Below, piece after piece: positions 54,946 to 64,000 of a stretch of 64,000 bases of DNA; positions within the stretch are counted from its first letter, which is position 1; the number at the start of each line of letters is the position of its first letter. The notes below the pieces were generated by a model. That model was given only the letters and a program-made list of their open reading frames with translations. It made no database searches and was not told the origin of the DNA. Made by a program: the position numbers and the translations under genes. Origin of the DNA: Gordionus sp. m RMFG-2023 (Eukaryota; Nematomorpha; Gordioida; Chordodea; Parachordodidae); the NCBI RefSeq assembly GCF_954871325.1, contig NC_088777.1, forward strand, positions 36,247,366-36,311,365. Reading direction: 5' to 3'.

Positions 54946-55856
54946 AATATATTATACTTTAAAAAATTTGTTAACTCTAAACAATTATTCTGATTTTCAT
55001 ATTTTGCCATTTATTATATTATGCATACAAAATAAACTGGCATACAAATACTTAAAAAAATATAAGACATTTCTCAATAAAATTTTTTAATACAAAATCT
55101 ATTTATTACATTATAAAATATTTTCGATTGCTGATATAAAAAAAATTGCGTCTAAAGAATTACAAGTTATAAAAAAGATTTATTAATTCATACATATGCC
55201 TCAATTGATAATAGTTTTTAAAAACCACATAATGCAATAATCAATGATATTATATCATTGGCAATAATATAATTCATAGCAACTTACATTGACAAAAGGT
55301 TATCAAACTAATATAACTCTCTGTTACAGGCGTGTACGCATACGCAGGAATTTGGTCTGGAAAGGGGGGGGGGGATAATAAAATTTTTTAAGAAATATTA
55401 TTGTTATTTAAAAATATTAAGCATAAATTTATTAGGACTAATAACTATTTATAATGCACAATTTTAAATTAATGTGAATTATAAAAAAAATTATATATAT
55501 AACTATAAAATAAATGTGAATTAAAAAATATTAAACGGATATAATTGGCGACATTGAAAAACTATAAAATTAATGTGAATTATAAAATATAAAGTGAATA
55601 TAATCATCATATGAATCACTTAAATGATCCAAAATAGAAATTTGAATTTTTTGAGCCAAAATTTATATATAAAGTATAAAAAATTTAAATTTTGGAAATA
55701 TAAATTAATACACAAAAAGTTTCTTAGGAATAATTGTATTTTGTATGTTATATATTTACAATGTAAAATCCAATCTTCGTTGGGATTGTGCTAATTTTTT
55801 AATTATCTCATCCTTGCGGCGTTAAATGTCTATGAATATTCAAATGATTTAACCAG
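54946..55856. other. AT-rich spacer
   Basis: No gene is visible. At 55330 CAGGCGTGTACGCATACGCAGG followed by a G-run of about ten bases resembles another transposon end. A duplicated ATAAAATTAATGTGAATTATAAA string occurs between 55460 and 55610. Confidence 0.4.
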
Positions 55857-56207
55857 TGGCGTAGCTACGGGGGGTGGTTTTCAGGTTTGAACCCCTCCCA
55901 GAGCTAAATCTTTTTTCTAGATTATACGTTCAAAAGACTTAAAAGTGACTTTATATTAAATAAATTCCATTAATATATATATTTTTCTAGTTTTGATGTT
56001 TGTGGAAGGATATTATATTACTATTGAAATTATTCTGGATAGTATTAATATAAAGTCATTGAGAATAATCTACTAAATTATAATAACATATTATTGGTGC
56101 ATTTAAAAAATATATTTATTATATATTAAAGAAGATATGGTTAGGATTTGTAAGATTAACCCGGCCTTTGTATGGACCGCCTCTAAGAAAAATTCTTAGC
56201 TACGCCA
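55857..56207. mobile_element. Miniature element with TGGCGTAGCTA ends
   Basis: The left end is TGGCGTAGCTACGGGGGG, and the right end read inward is TGGCGTAGCTAAGAATT. The interior has GAACCCCTCCC near the left end, paired with the G-run, and is non-coding. It is probably related to the GGCGTAGCCAGGA family at 48451. No clean target duplication is found. Confidence 0.55.
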
Positions 56208-56255
56208 AACCATTCAATCTACTTTCAGAAGTTGTACTTTTGATGGTTTGTTTTT

Positions 56256-56475
56256 CAGAGACTGGCAGACCCGACCCTCGGGCCGGGCCGTATTTTAATT
56301 TTTTTAAATATACTCGGGCCGAGCCCTATTTTTTAAAAAAACACACGGGCTGGGCCTGAAAATTCTTTTAAAAAAAATATCCAGGTCGGGCGGTATATTT
56401 TAAAACCAAATATTTGAAATCGCCATTATTAGCTATAAAAGTAAAAAAATAAATATAATTTCGGGAGAGGCCTTA
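56256..56475 (+). mobile_element. GGCC-rich miniature element, CAGAGACTGGCAG start
   Basis: It starts CAGAGACTGGCAGACCCGACC and carries GGGCCGGGCCGTATTTTAATT and CACACGGGCTGGGCCTG. The segment ending TTTTAAAACCAAATATTTG followed by AAATCGCCATTATTAGC also occurs in the copy at 63000-63319, so the two are one family. The right end is indistinct. Confidence 0.65.
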
Positions 56476-56628
56476 AAATTTATTTTTAAAATTCTAATTT
56501 AGTGATATTGGCCTTTATGATTGACATGTTAAGATTTAATTGATTTTTTTTAGTGATATTGACATACATGATTTAATTGGGAGTTCGTTTAAATCAGATT
56601 TATGTAGAGTGTTCAAGATCAATTGTAA

Positions 56629-56943
56629 ATATTGCTGGCCTACAAAGTAATTGTATATTATTATTGAATTATTTATATATATTTGATAGCATTATAACAA
56701 CGATTAATTTATAAGATTATTATACCAATACTCAACTTTGCAAAGTAGTAAATAATATATCTTTCTAATATCTTAATTTAATTAATTTTAGATAAAGTAT
56801 ATTAAAACATAGCCAATTGCTGGCCTACAAAGTAATTGTATATTATTGAATTATTTATATATATTTGATAGCATTATAACAACGATTAACTTATAAACTG
56901 GCATAAAAACCTATTATTCTACCAATACTCAACTTTGCAAAGT
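56629..56943 (+). repeat. Tandem duplication, about 188-bp unit
   Basis: ATTGCTGGCCTACAAAGTAATTG followed by ATTTGATAGCATTATAACAACG and CCAATACTCAACTTTGCAAAG occurs twice. Small indels separate the copies. Confidence 0.8.
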
Positions 56944-57295
56944 AAATGATTGTAAATTTTTCTAATAATAAATTTTAGCAATTTTAATAGAATATTTATT
57001 TATTTTGAGTATACCTACTAATTTTTTATTTCAATTAAGCTATTTAAATCTTTGCTAACTTAAAAAAATATTGTGGACCTGATAATTTTTCATTCCAATT
57101 AAGTTTATTTAAATATTTGCTAACTTAAAAAATATTGCAAATTTTTTCTATATGTTAAATTTCAGTATTGCAAACAAAATGATTACCTAAATACACTGAA
57201 ATATTCTTTATTTTATTGTAATTAAGTTTATTTAAATCTTTGCTTTAAAAAAATATTGCAAATTTACAATAAATTAAATTTTTGGATATGGTTAG

Positions 57296-57432
57296 TGTTG
57301 TTAATCGACTGAGTCGAAAACTGAGTCAAGTTTTGGGTCAAAAAAATCGACCCAAACTGACTTGAGTTATAAACTCAGGTCATGAACTCAAGACTCGAGT
57401 CATCAACTCAAGTCGACTCAAGTCATCAACTC
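57296..57432 (+). mobile_element. TAGTGTTGTTAATCGACT transposon end
   Basis: It matches the start of the block at 53824, with the same GAGTCGAAAACTGAGTC, TTTTGGGTC and AACTCAAGTC sub-repeats. It lies directly in front of the duplicated OTU leader exon. The opposite end was not found, so I cannot tell whether the OTU gene is inside such an element. Confidence 0.55.
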
Positions 57433-57945
57433 GCCATCGAGAAATTAGTAATATTTTTATAAATTGATATTAATTTGTAAATTATTAGTTATGCCTCTTA
57501 ATCCTAATGTACCAGCTGCAATTGACAAAGTGTGCCTGTTTATTGAGAAAGGTATAAATTTGTATTATTATTTAATTTGCATATTTTTTATATAATGAAT
57601 TTACAGTTATGACTGTAATTTCCATGAAAGATGATGCAAATCTTTTTCCTCCCACCAGGGTTAAGATATTAAACGATGAAACGAAGATGGCATAGCTTGG
57701 TAGCCATCGAGAAAATAGTAATATTTTTATAAATTGATATAATTTGTTTTTTAAATTATTAGTTATGCCTTCTAATCCTAATATACCAGCTGTAATTGAC
57801 AAAGTAGGACTGTTTATTGAGAAAGGTATTAATATGTTATGTATTATTATTTAATTATGCATATTTTTTAAATAATGAATTGGCAGTAGAGACTGTAATT
57901 TAAGAAAGATGATGTAAATCTTTTTCTTCCCACCAACAGAATTTG
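57433..57945 (+). repeat. Tandem duplication of a leader exon, about 270-bp unit
   Basis: GCCATCGAGAAA(T/A)TAGTAATA at 57433 recurs at 57702. Each unit includes an ATG exon, an intron start and a second exon start. Copy 1 can be read MPLNPNVPAAIDKVCLFIEK joined over a GT-AG intron to VMTVISMKDDANLFPPTRV, ending at TAG. Copy 2 reads MPSNPNIPAVIDKVGLFIEK, but its second exon is disrupted and it runs into the OTU exon. Confidence 0.75.
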
Positions 57946-58341
57946 GAAAATTTATCATTCTGAACGCTTTCATTTTGCGATCAAGAAAAGATATCCAAAA
58001 TATGATAATAGTGTAATGGGAGATAATTTTTCTACCGAGCGGATTATCGGTGATGGAAATTGTCTCTTCAGGTATATATATTTAAAATAAATTATTGTTA
58101 ATCATTATTGTAGATGTATAAGCAAAGAAGTTTGTGATGACGAATGCCACTACGATTTTCTGAGACAGCAATGCATTCTCTTTATGAGAAGCAAGGATAT
58201 TGTTGAGCAGATGGATTGGTTTTTGGGAAAACCTGTTGACAAATATTTGGAGAGAACAGGCATGGCTCAAAATGCAACTTATGGAACAGAGGTGGAGATA
58301 GTTGCATTGGCAACTATGCTTCAAGCAAACATAATTATTCA

Positions 58342-61300
58342 CAGAGTTGGGCAGTACAGCGAATACTTGTATCTAAGATACAAGATACAAGATCCTTTTG
58401 TATCTTGTACTCAGTATCTTTTTGACATTTTTAATAAGATACTAGTGACTGTTACTAAGATCCTTTATTTTAAAAAGAATCTTGTATCTTTTTCATTTTC
58501 TTGACAAAAGATACAGATACAGATTCTTTTTAATATTCATGTTTAAAACATTTACATATCACAGAATATAACTTTATTTTCTTCGTGGAATCATGTATTA
58601 TTTTCCTTATTTTTTTCCCGCTTATTTTAAATATATCGATAACCAAAATTAGCTGAAAATTTTACAGTTCACAAAGATAGAAAGATTAAAAATAACAACA
58701 CCAAAACTAGATAAGTGAAGAATATATATTTTATATGTAATATTTTTTTAATTTGTAGAATGATTAACAATAACAATCATGAAGAAGTTAGTGAAGATGA
58801 AATTATGGAAATAGGTTCTCCTGAATCAAATCCGAATCTTAAAATTCTAGATGGAAAATTTTTTAAAGTTATTCTAGTGGAAAAAGACAAGGTTCAAGCT
58901 GAATGCCAAATTTGCCCAAGTAAAAATTTTTTAAAAGGCTCAACAAATTCCTCAACAAATTTTGTTAAGCACATTAAGGTAGGTATATTTTTTATTATAT
59001 ATAATTATTGACATAATAATACCCCCTTAAGTCCCTCTTAGATAATTGTTATTTAAAGGATTTTTATAGAAGATGTTGATTATCAAATTAAAATAATTTT
59101 GGATATATATTTGTTTTATATAATTATTTTAGCAAGTTCTCTTATTATAGGAAATATATAAGCAACAATTGATATATAAGATGAGATATTTTTCTTGCAA
59201 AATCATTACTTATAAATATAAAATATGTAAAATGGTGTACATTTATATTACTCATAACAATTTTTCTTTTATACATTTTAAATTGATTAAATTTTGTATA
59301 TAAATACTCTAATATAATTGTACTTATATTATAAATAAATAAAAGTAACTAATAAAGTTAAATTCTACCATAAAGTTCTCTTATTATAGAAAATATTTAA
59401 GCAACAATTGATATATAACATTAGATAATTTTAAATGGCTCTTAATAAAATAATTATAATAAAGTAGTAATGATTTTGCAAGATATATTTTAAAAAAATC
59501 TGAAAGAGATTCAAATGATATTTATAAAATGATAAATTAACTAAATATGATATTACAAACACAGAATAATATATTAGAAAATAAAACTAATTTAAAAAAT
59601 ACATAAATATCATAATTCACAAACAAGTAATGATAAATACTTATTAAAGATAATGAATAAAATAAAACTAAACTAGTATATATATTTTTTTTATTAGAGA
59701 TGTCATTTAGGCATATATACTGAATACAAGCTATATTTAAAACAGCACAGAAAAAAATCAGCAAATTATAATATCATAAAAATATGATTCAACCTAGTAT
59801 ATCAGAATCCTTTAATGCAATTAATAAAATAAAACCGACAATTACCCAAAATAAAATTGATAAATTGATATGTGCATTTATTGTCAAGGGTTTACACCCT
59901 TTGAGCCTAGTTGAACAGCCTGAATTTGTTACAATGATGGAAGGTTAGATAATTTATATATAGATAAATATTGATATGATACTCTAGATATTCTTAGTAA
60001 CATTGGATCATTTAAAAATTTTTCGAGGAGGTATTTGCAGAGAAGAATAGAAGAAATTTTTGAAAATCATGTACATACTTTAAAAAGTACTTTAAAAGTT
60101 CAATCATATATATGCACCACGACAGATTTGTGGTCTACAAAAACCCGTAGCTTTATGGGAATAACAGCTCACTGGGTAATATTAATATCTTATTTAATTT
60201 TTTTTAATAAATTATTTTTAAAGATAACACGAGAAACCCTTGAAAGGAAATCAAGAGCCTTGGCATGTAGAAGAATGCCCGGCACCCATTCATTTGATAA
60301 AATTGCTGAATTATTGGAAGAAGTCTATAGAGAGTATGGAATTTCTGATAAACTAATTGCTACCGTCACAGATAATGCATCCAATTTTGTCAAGTCATTT
60401 AATGAATATGGTGTGAAATTAAATGTTCTTGACAATGATTTTGAGGATGAGAATGATCTATTAGAGTTTAATAAAATCAATGATGGTTAGTAAAATCTTT
60501 ATCTTTAGATGATATAAACAAAATAATATTACCCAGGCACATCAGGTGTGCCTGCCACACTTTGTCCTTAATAGCAACTAAAGATATTATTTCATCAATA
60601 TCGAGCTCAAAGAATCTTGAAGGATTCATTATGGAGTAATGGGGAAATGTACAAAATTATGGAATGCATGTGGAAGGCCCAAATCTTCTGAAAAGATAAG
60701 GGAGATAACAGGTGGTTATTACCTAAAGGTTCCATGCGTAACGAGGTGGAACAGTTCGTATGATAGTATCACTTCAATTACTAAAATATAGATCAAATTT
60801 AAAATTATTATTTGAATCAATTGATTGTCCTATTTTAAAAGAAATAGATATTGTATATATGGAAGAATATTGTAAAGTTTTAGGCCCAGTAGCAATTGCA
60901 TTAGACAAACTACAAGGGCAGAGTAGTACATTTTATGGGGAATTAGTGCCCATATTATTTGTAATTAAAAGGGACTTGGGTAAACTTGAACATTCAAGTT
61001 TACAATATTGTCTCCCTTTATTAAAAGCTGTTCAAAATGCTATGGGGAAAAGATTTGGAAATTTTTTTTATTATGATAATAAATATAATGAGGCGTTTTT
61101 GGCATCATTATCACATCCATATTTTAAGAATCTATGGATTGAATCTGATGATAAAAAAAAATATTTTCAAAAGATATTACTAAACGAAGCATTAGAGCTA
61201 GCACAAATAGTATACCATCAAGCTCAGGATGTATCACCAATAGATATAATATCTAATAAAGAAAATGATGATTATTTTTCTTTTAGTGATACAAACGTTG

Positions 61301-61934
61301 TTGAATTCAATAATACAAACAACGTTGAGCTTGAGGTTTTAAATTATAATAAAGACCGGCGAAAAACACTCGAAATGCTTAAATTTTATCCTTTAATTAA
61401 GGAAATTTTTTTAAAATATAATACTGCCATACCCTCATCAGCTCCTGTTGAGAGGTTATTTAGTTTTGGCACAATGTTAAATACGCCAAAACGACAAAGA
61501 CTTAATGATAAATTATTTGAAAAATTGATTATTTTAAAAAATAATTTGATTTAATTTTTTTATTTATTTGCAAATTTTCAACTCCCAATAAATATACTAC
61601 TCTCCCTTCCGTGTTTATGTTATTAATGGGCAAAAACTAATATTAAAATGCCTATTATTATATTATAATAAATATTCATTCTTATATGCGTATGTTATGT
61701 TTTTCACAAATAAATAATAAAAACTCTATTTATAAACTATTTTAATTTAATTGGTAATGAAAATTTAAAAGTATCTTGTATTTAAGATACTCTAATTTAG
61801 CAAAAGATATAAGTATCTTTTATCTTGTATCTTTTTGATATTTTGAAAAAGATACTAGTATCTGTATCTAAGATTCATTTTTTTATAAAGAATCTGTATC
61901 TAGATTCTTTTTCCGGAGGACCTGCCCAACTCTG
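58342..61934 (+). mobile_element. Complete hAT element with CAGAGTTGGGCAG ends
   Basis: The left end is CAGAGTTGGGCAGTAC and the right end, read inward, CAGAGTTGGGCAGGTCC. ATTATTCA (58334-58341) and ATTATCCA (61935-61942) are an 8-bp target duplication with one mismatch. Both ends have dense subterminal GTATCTT/AAGATAC repeats (roughly 58370-58520 and 61770-61910), probable transposase-binding sites. It is 3593 bp and encodes a BED-type transposase in several exons with a few frame breaks. Confidence 0.9.
58760..61554 (+). pseudogene. BED-finger hAT transposase, nearly complete
   Basis: Exon 1 (58760-58978) has CQICPSKNFLKGSTNSSTNF then VKHIK, a BED-type finger that continues with KQHRKK in the next exon (about 59730-59945), where one base appears to be missing near 59783. 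The third exon (about 59998-60175) has TTTDLWSTKTRSFMGITAHW. The fourth (60224-60485) has TVTDNASNFVKSFNEYG. A fifth region (60537-60760) gives RCACHTLSLIATKD and VTRWNSSYD with a frame change near 60645. The last frame (60760-61554) ends IPSSAPVERLFSFG, the hAT dimerisation motif. Introns are GT-AG. All canonical blocks are present, so it was recently intact. Confidence 0.8.
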
Positions 61935-62059
61935 ATTATCCATACTATTTATAAATGGGCATATTACACGCCAATTAAAAAATTAAGTTACTTCAAAAAA
62001 ATATTTGAATATATATTTAAGAAATTATCGCGAACATTTTGACCGCATAATAAATTTTA

Positions 62060-62216
62060 ATTAATCTTTTAATCGCTAATTAATCTTATTTATATCGTAT
62101 ATCTTATTTAAATCGCATATCTATTTATATCGCACATCTTTATAACGCATGTCTTATTTATATTGTATGTCTTGTTTATATCGCATATCTTTATAACGCA
62201 TGTCTTATTTATAGTG
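62060..62216 (+). repeat. Imperfect ATATCTTATTTATATCGC array
   Basis: About seven copies of a 17-20-bp unit such as ATATCTTTATAACGCATGTC and TTATTTATATCGCATATC occur with alternating variants. It separates the end of the OTU frame from a hAT fragment. Confidence 0.75.
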
Positions 62217-62435
62217 AACTTCCCAATCTTTCCAGGCTTGCCAAAAAAATTCTTTGCATTCGGGCGACTAGCACACCTAGTGAAAGAGTTTTTTCTACCG
62301 CTGGATTGACGTTATATTCAAGGAAATCATCATTATGTCCCAAAAATTTAAATAAAATAATTTTTATATATGATAATTATAAAATTACGAAATCGATTTT
62401 GGATATAATAAGTTTTCTATTAAATGAATATTAAA
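62217..62435 (+). pseudogene. hAT transposase C-terminal fragment
   Basis: The frame reads FPNLSRLAKKILCIRATSTP then SERVFSTAGLTLYSRKSSLC and KNLNKIIFIYDN, ending at a stop. It is the complete dimerisation segment of an Ac-like hAT transposase. The upstream part is missing; the frame begins directly after the tandem array. Confidence 0.8.
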
Positions 62436-62499
62436 AAATATGCCGAGATATCTGTAGAATAGTGTATATTTATTAATTATTTTTAAAAAATTAATAAGC

Positions 62500-62655
62500 A
62501 ATTAAAAAAATTTATCCTATAAAAATTTATAAATGCGCTGATTTACGCCGATTTTATCGGCGGCTAAAAATCGGCACGCCGCCGGCCGTCGATTAGATTT
62601 TTTAAAAATTGCGCCAGCCGCCGATATTTCGTCGGCGCACAGGTCTAGTTATATG
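62500..62655 (+). mobile_element. Right end of the hAT element carrying the preceding fragment
   Basis: GC-rich subterminal blocks (GCCGATTTTATCGGCGGC, CGGCACGCCGCCGGCCGTCG, GCCGCCGATATTTCGTCGGCG) end in GCACAGGTCTAG. The order transposase C-terminus then terminal repeat fits the 3' end of a hAT element. Bases 1-115 of the window match this end inverted. Confidence 0.6.
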
Positions 62656-62999
62656 ATAATGAATTTTAAAAAATATTAAAAAATTATTATTATAGTTTCA
62701 TTTTATTACATACAAAATAAAGTTAATATTGACTAAAAAACATTTATTTGAATTTGACAATATTTGACCGGTTAAATAAACAACACTGAAAAAAATTATG
62801 CTTGGCAATATTACTCAATCCAAAATAATTAACAATAAATTAACGACAGAAAACTGTGGAAAAATTAATTATTCTTTACTATCTTTAGAAAGTAACAAAT
62901 AAAATAACGTAATTAATTTTGTTTTTATATTATTTTAAAATATGGAATAACATTTATAAAAGTCTCAACTTTTGTCTTTTCGGACTCAAATAAAATTAA
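62656..62999. other. AT-rich spacer, no supported gene
   Basis: Nothing recognisable could be supported in this stretch. Confidence 0.45.
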
Positions 63000-63319
63000 T
63001 AGACCTGCAGGCCCGGCCCGTATACCCGGGCCGTATTTTAATTTCTTTAAATATACCCGGCCTGGCCTGATTTTTTTTAAAAAAAATATCCGGGCCGGGC
63101 CTAAAAATTTTTTAAAAAAATATGCGGGCCGGGCCTTAAATTTTAAAACCAAATATTTGAAATCGCCATTATTAGCTATAAAAATCAAAAATAAATATAA
63201 TATTTAAAAAAAATCCGGGCCGCAAATAATTTCTGAAAAAAAAATTCGGGCCGGGCTAAAAAAAATTTTTAAAAAAAATCCGGGCCTGGCCGTGAAAATG
63301 GTACCTCTGCAGGTCTCTG
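63000..63319. mobile_element. GGCC-rich miniature element, clearest copy
   Basis: The left end is TAGACCTGCAGGCCCGGCCC, and the right end read inward is CAGAGACCTGCAGAGGTACC. Facing blocks of GGGCCGGGCC occur throughout, separated by T/A runs. It shares AAACCAAATATTTGAAATCG and the following bases with 56400-56440. It is non-coding and about 320 bp. No clear 8-bp duplication is seen. Confidence 0.7.
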
Positions 63320-63668
63320 ATATATATAATAAAATAATTAAAAGTACATGAATGATAAAATAAAATAGAAAAAATAAAAGTAATAGTCTTGTACAAAGAT
63401 GATGTTTAGCCAAACAAATTAATTAAAATAATATAATACTATTAATGATAATATAAATATTCAAAATAATAATAATATTTTGACACTCATAACAAACCTA
63501 CATATAGTAAGAGCATAATTATACAAAATTTGAGGTAATATATATTTTTTAAATATCGAATTAAGTATCAATTTTTGCTGAAATTTAAGATCAAATCAAA
63601 TGATTAATATAGATGTATTTTTAATGAATTATAGTGAATAGTATAGTATATTATTAAATATATCTCAC
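63320..63668. other. AT-rich spacer, no supported gene
   Basis: No frame or repeat is supported. It could be intron of a minus-strand gene represented by the possible exon at 63669-63756. Confidence 0.4.
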
Positions 63669-63756
63669 TTATATTATCGGCATCAGTTAAACGTGCCTTT
63701 TTTAAATAAAAGCTGTGTTTGATGCTAAACGATCCCCTGTTTATCTGATCAGAATT
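63669..63756 (-). CDS. Possible single exon, unknown protein
   Basis: The minus strand has an acceptor-like TTGTTTTTCAG, then 88 bases without a stop encoding NSDQINRGSFSIKHSFYLKK then ARLTDADNI, then a donor-like GTGAGA. The residue composition is not typical of random AT-rich DNA. I found no neighbouring exon with a matching phase and do not recognise the protein. Confidence 0.3.
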
Positions 63757-64000
63757 CTGAAAAACAATTATTGAAAAAAATGTATAAAAAATAATTAAAA
63801 ATTAATGTAATAAAATTATAAATTATTACATTTTTATACAATTTGATAAATTTTTTAATACAATGTATTTCCATTTCTATCAGGATAAGAAAGTGTAGCA
63901 AGTATTTCTTATTTTGTTGAATAGTAAATAAAACCCTAATGTCAGAATATAGAAAAAGCAAAAGATAGAAGCTAAATTTGATAATGTATTTAAGGGTTCA

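Larger units (their letters stand above)
57772..62042 (+). pseudogene. OTU-domain cysteine protease gene interrupted by a hAT insertion
   Basis: Exons are a leader near 57766-57825 (MPSNPNIPAVIDKVGLF), 57940-58071 and 58114-58341; coding text resumes at 61943-62042. The exon 57940-58071 ends with the OTU nucleophile motif RIIGDGNCLFR, joined over a 42-bp GT-AG intron (58072-58113) to CISKEVCDDECHYDFLRQQC. The frame then has NATYGTEVEIVALATMLQAN and reaches IIIH. The hAT element lies there, and the host frame continues after the target duplication as TIYKWAYYTPIKKL, the expected W-x2-Y-x-P segment. The Asp and Cys of the OTU active site are present; the C-terminal His has not been found. It is distinct from the OTUD7-like gene. 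Confidence 0.65.

Noticed and set aside
63862-63907. Second possible exon upstream of 63669-63756, reading LATLSYPDRNGNT
   Set aside because: The flanking AG and GT exist, but the phase does not join to the next exon without a stop.

Overview
The window reads as nuclear DNA of an animal with a strongly AT-rich, transposon-crowded genome and very short introns. Three clues point to a metazoan: a Cezanne/OTUD7-type OTU deubiquitinase gene, a secreted/membrane immunoglobulin-domain protein, and a CTF18-like clamp-loader fragment. Introns I could place by reading splice sites are mostly 30-113 bp, with two of 474 and 624 bp and one enlarged to 451 bp by a transposon. I cannot name the phylum. I saw no tRNA, rRNA, CRISPR array or bacterial-style operon.

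Layout. 0-10.5 kb: relics, then a fragment of a reverse-transcriptase element split by a composite insertion that carries a Ty3/gypsy retrotransposon (2817-8821). That retrotransposon is internally rearranged: 5' LTR, gag and protease/RT run forward, then the integrase and an LTR run backward, then an inverted repeat containing a third zinc-knuckle ORF ends in the 3' LTR. It is still flanked by a perfect 5-bp target duplication. 11.3-15.3 kb: broken hAT transposase copies in inverted arrangement and a 25-bp tandem array. 15.86-16.56 kb (minus): five exons of a CTF18-like gene. 18.8-19.3 kb: two miniature elements. 19.86-23.87 kb (minus): four exons of an OTUD7-like gene. 26.5-30.6 kb: a Tc1/mariner-like element and a hAT element containing an inverted piece of a second hAT family. 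31-41.9 kb: RT fragments and hAT elements, several nested and with 8-bp target duplications. 42.5-43.8 kb (minus): a two-exon gene of unknown function with a miniature element in its intron. 44.7-51.2 kb: DDE-transposase, gag/protease and RT fragments. 52.8-53.7 kb (minus): an intronless Ig-domain type I membrane protein. 53.8-57.4 kb: repeats and miniature elements. 57.4-62.0 kb (plus): a duplicated leader exon and an OTU-domain gene interrupted by a complete hAT element (58342-61934). 62.2-64 kb: more hAT debris.

Most recognisable coding sequence therefore belongs to mobile elements (hAT most often, then Ty3/gypsy, an RT polyprotein family and Tc1/mariner), and most copies carry frameshifts or stops. 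The host genes are few and mostly lie on the minus strand between 15 and 54 kb.
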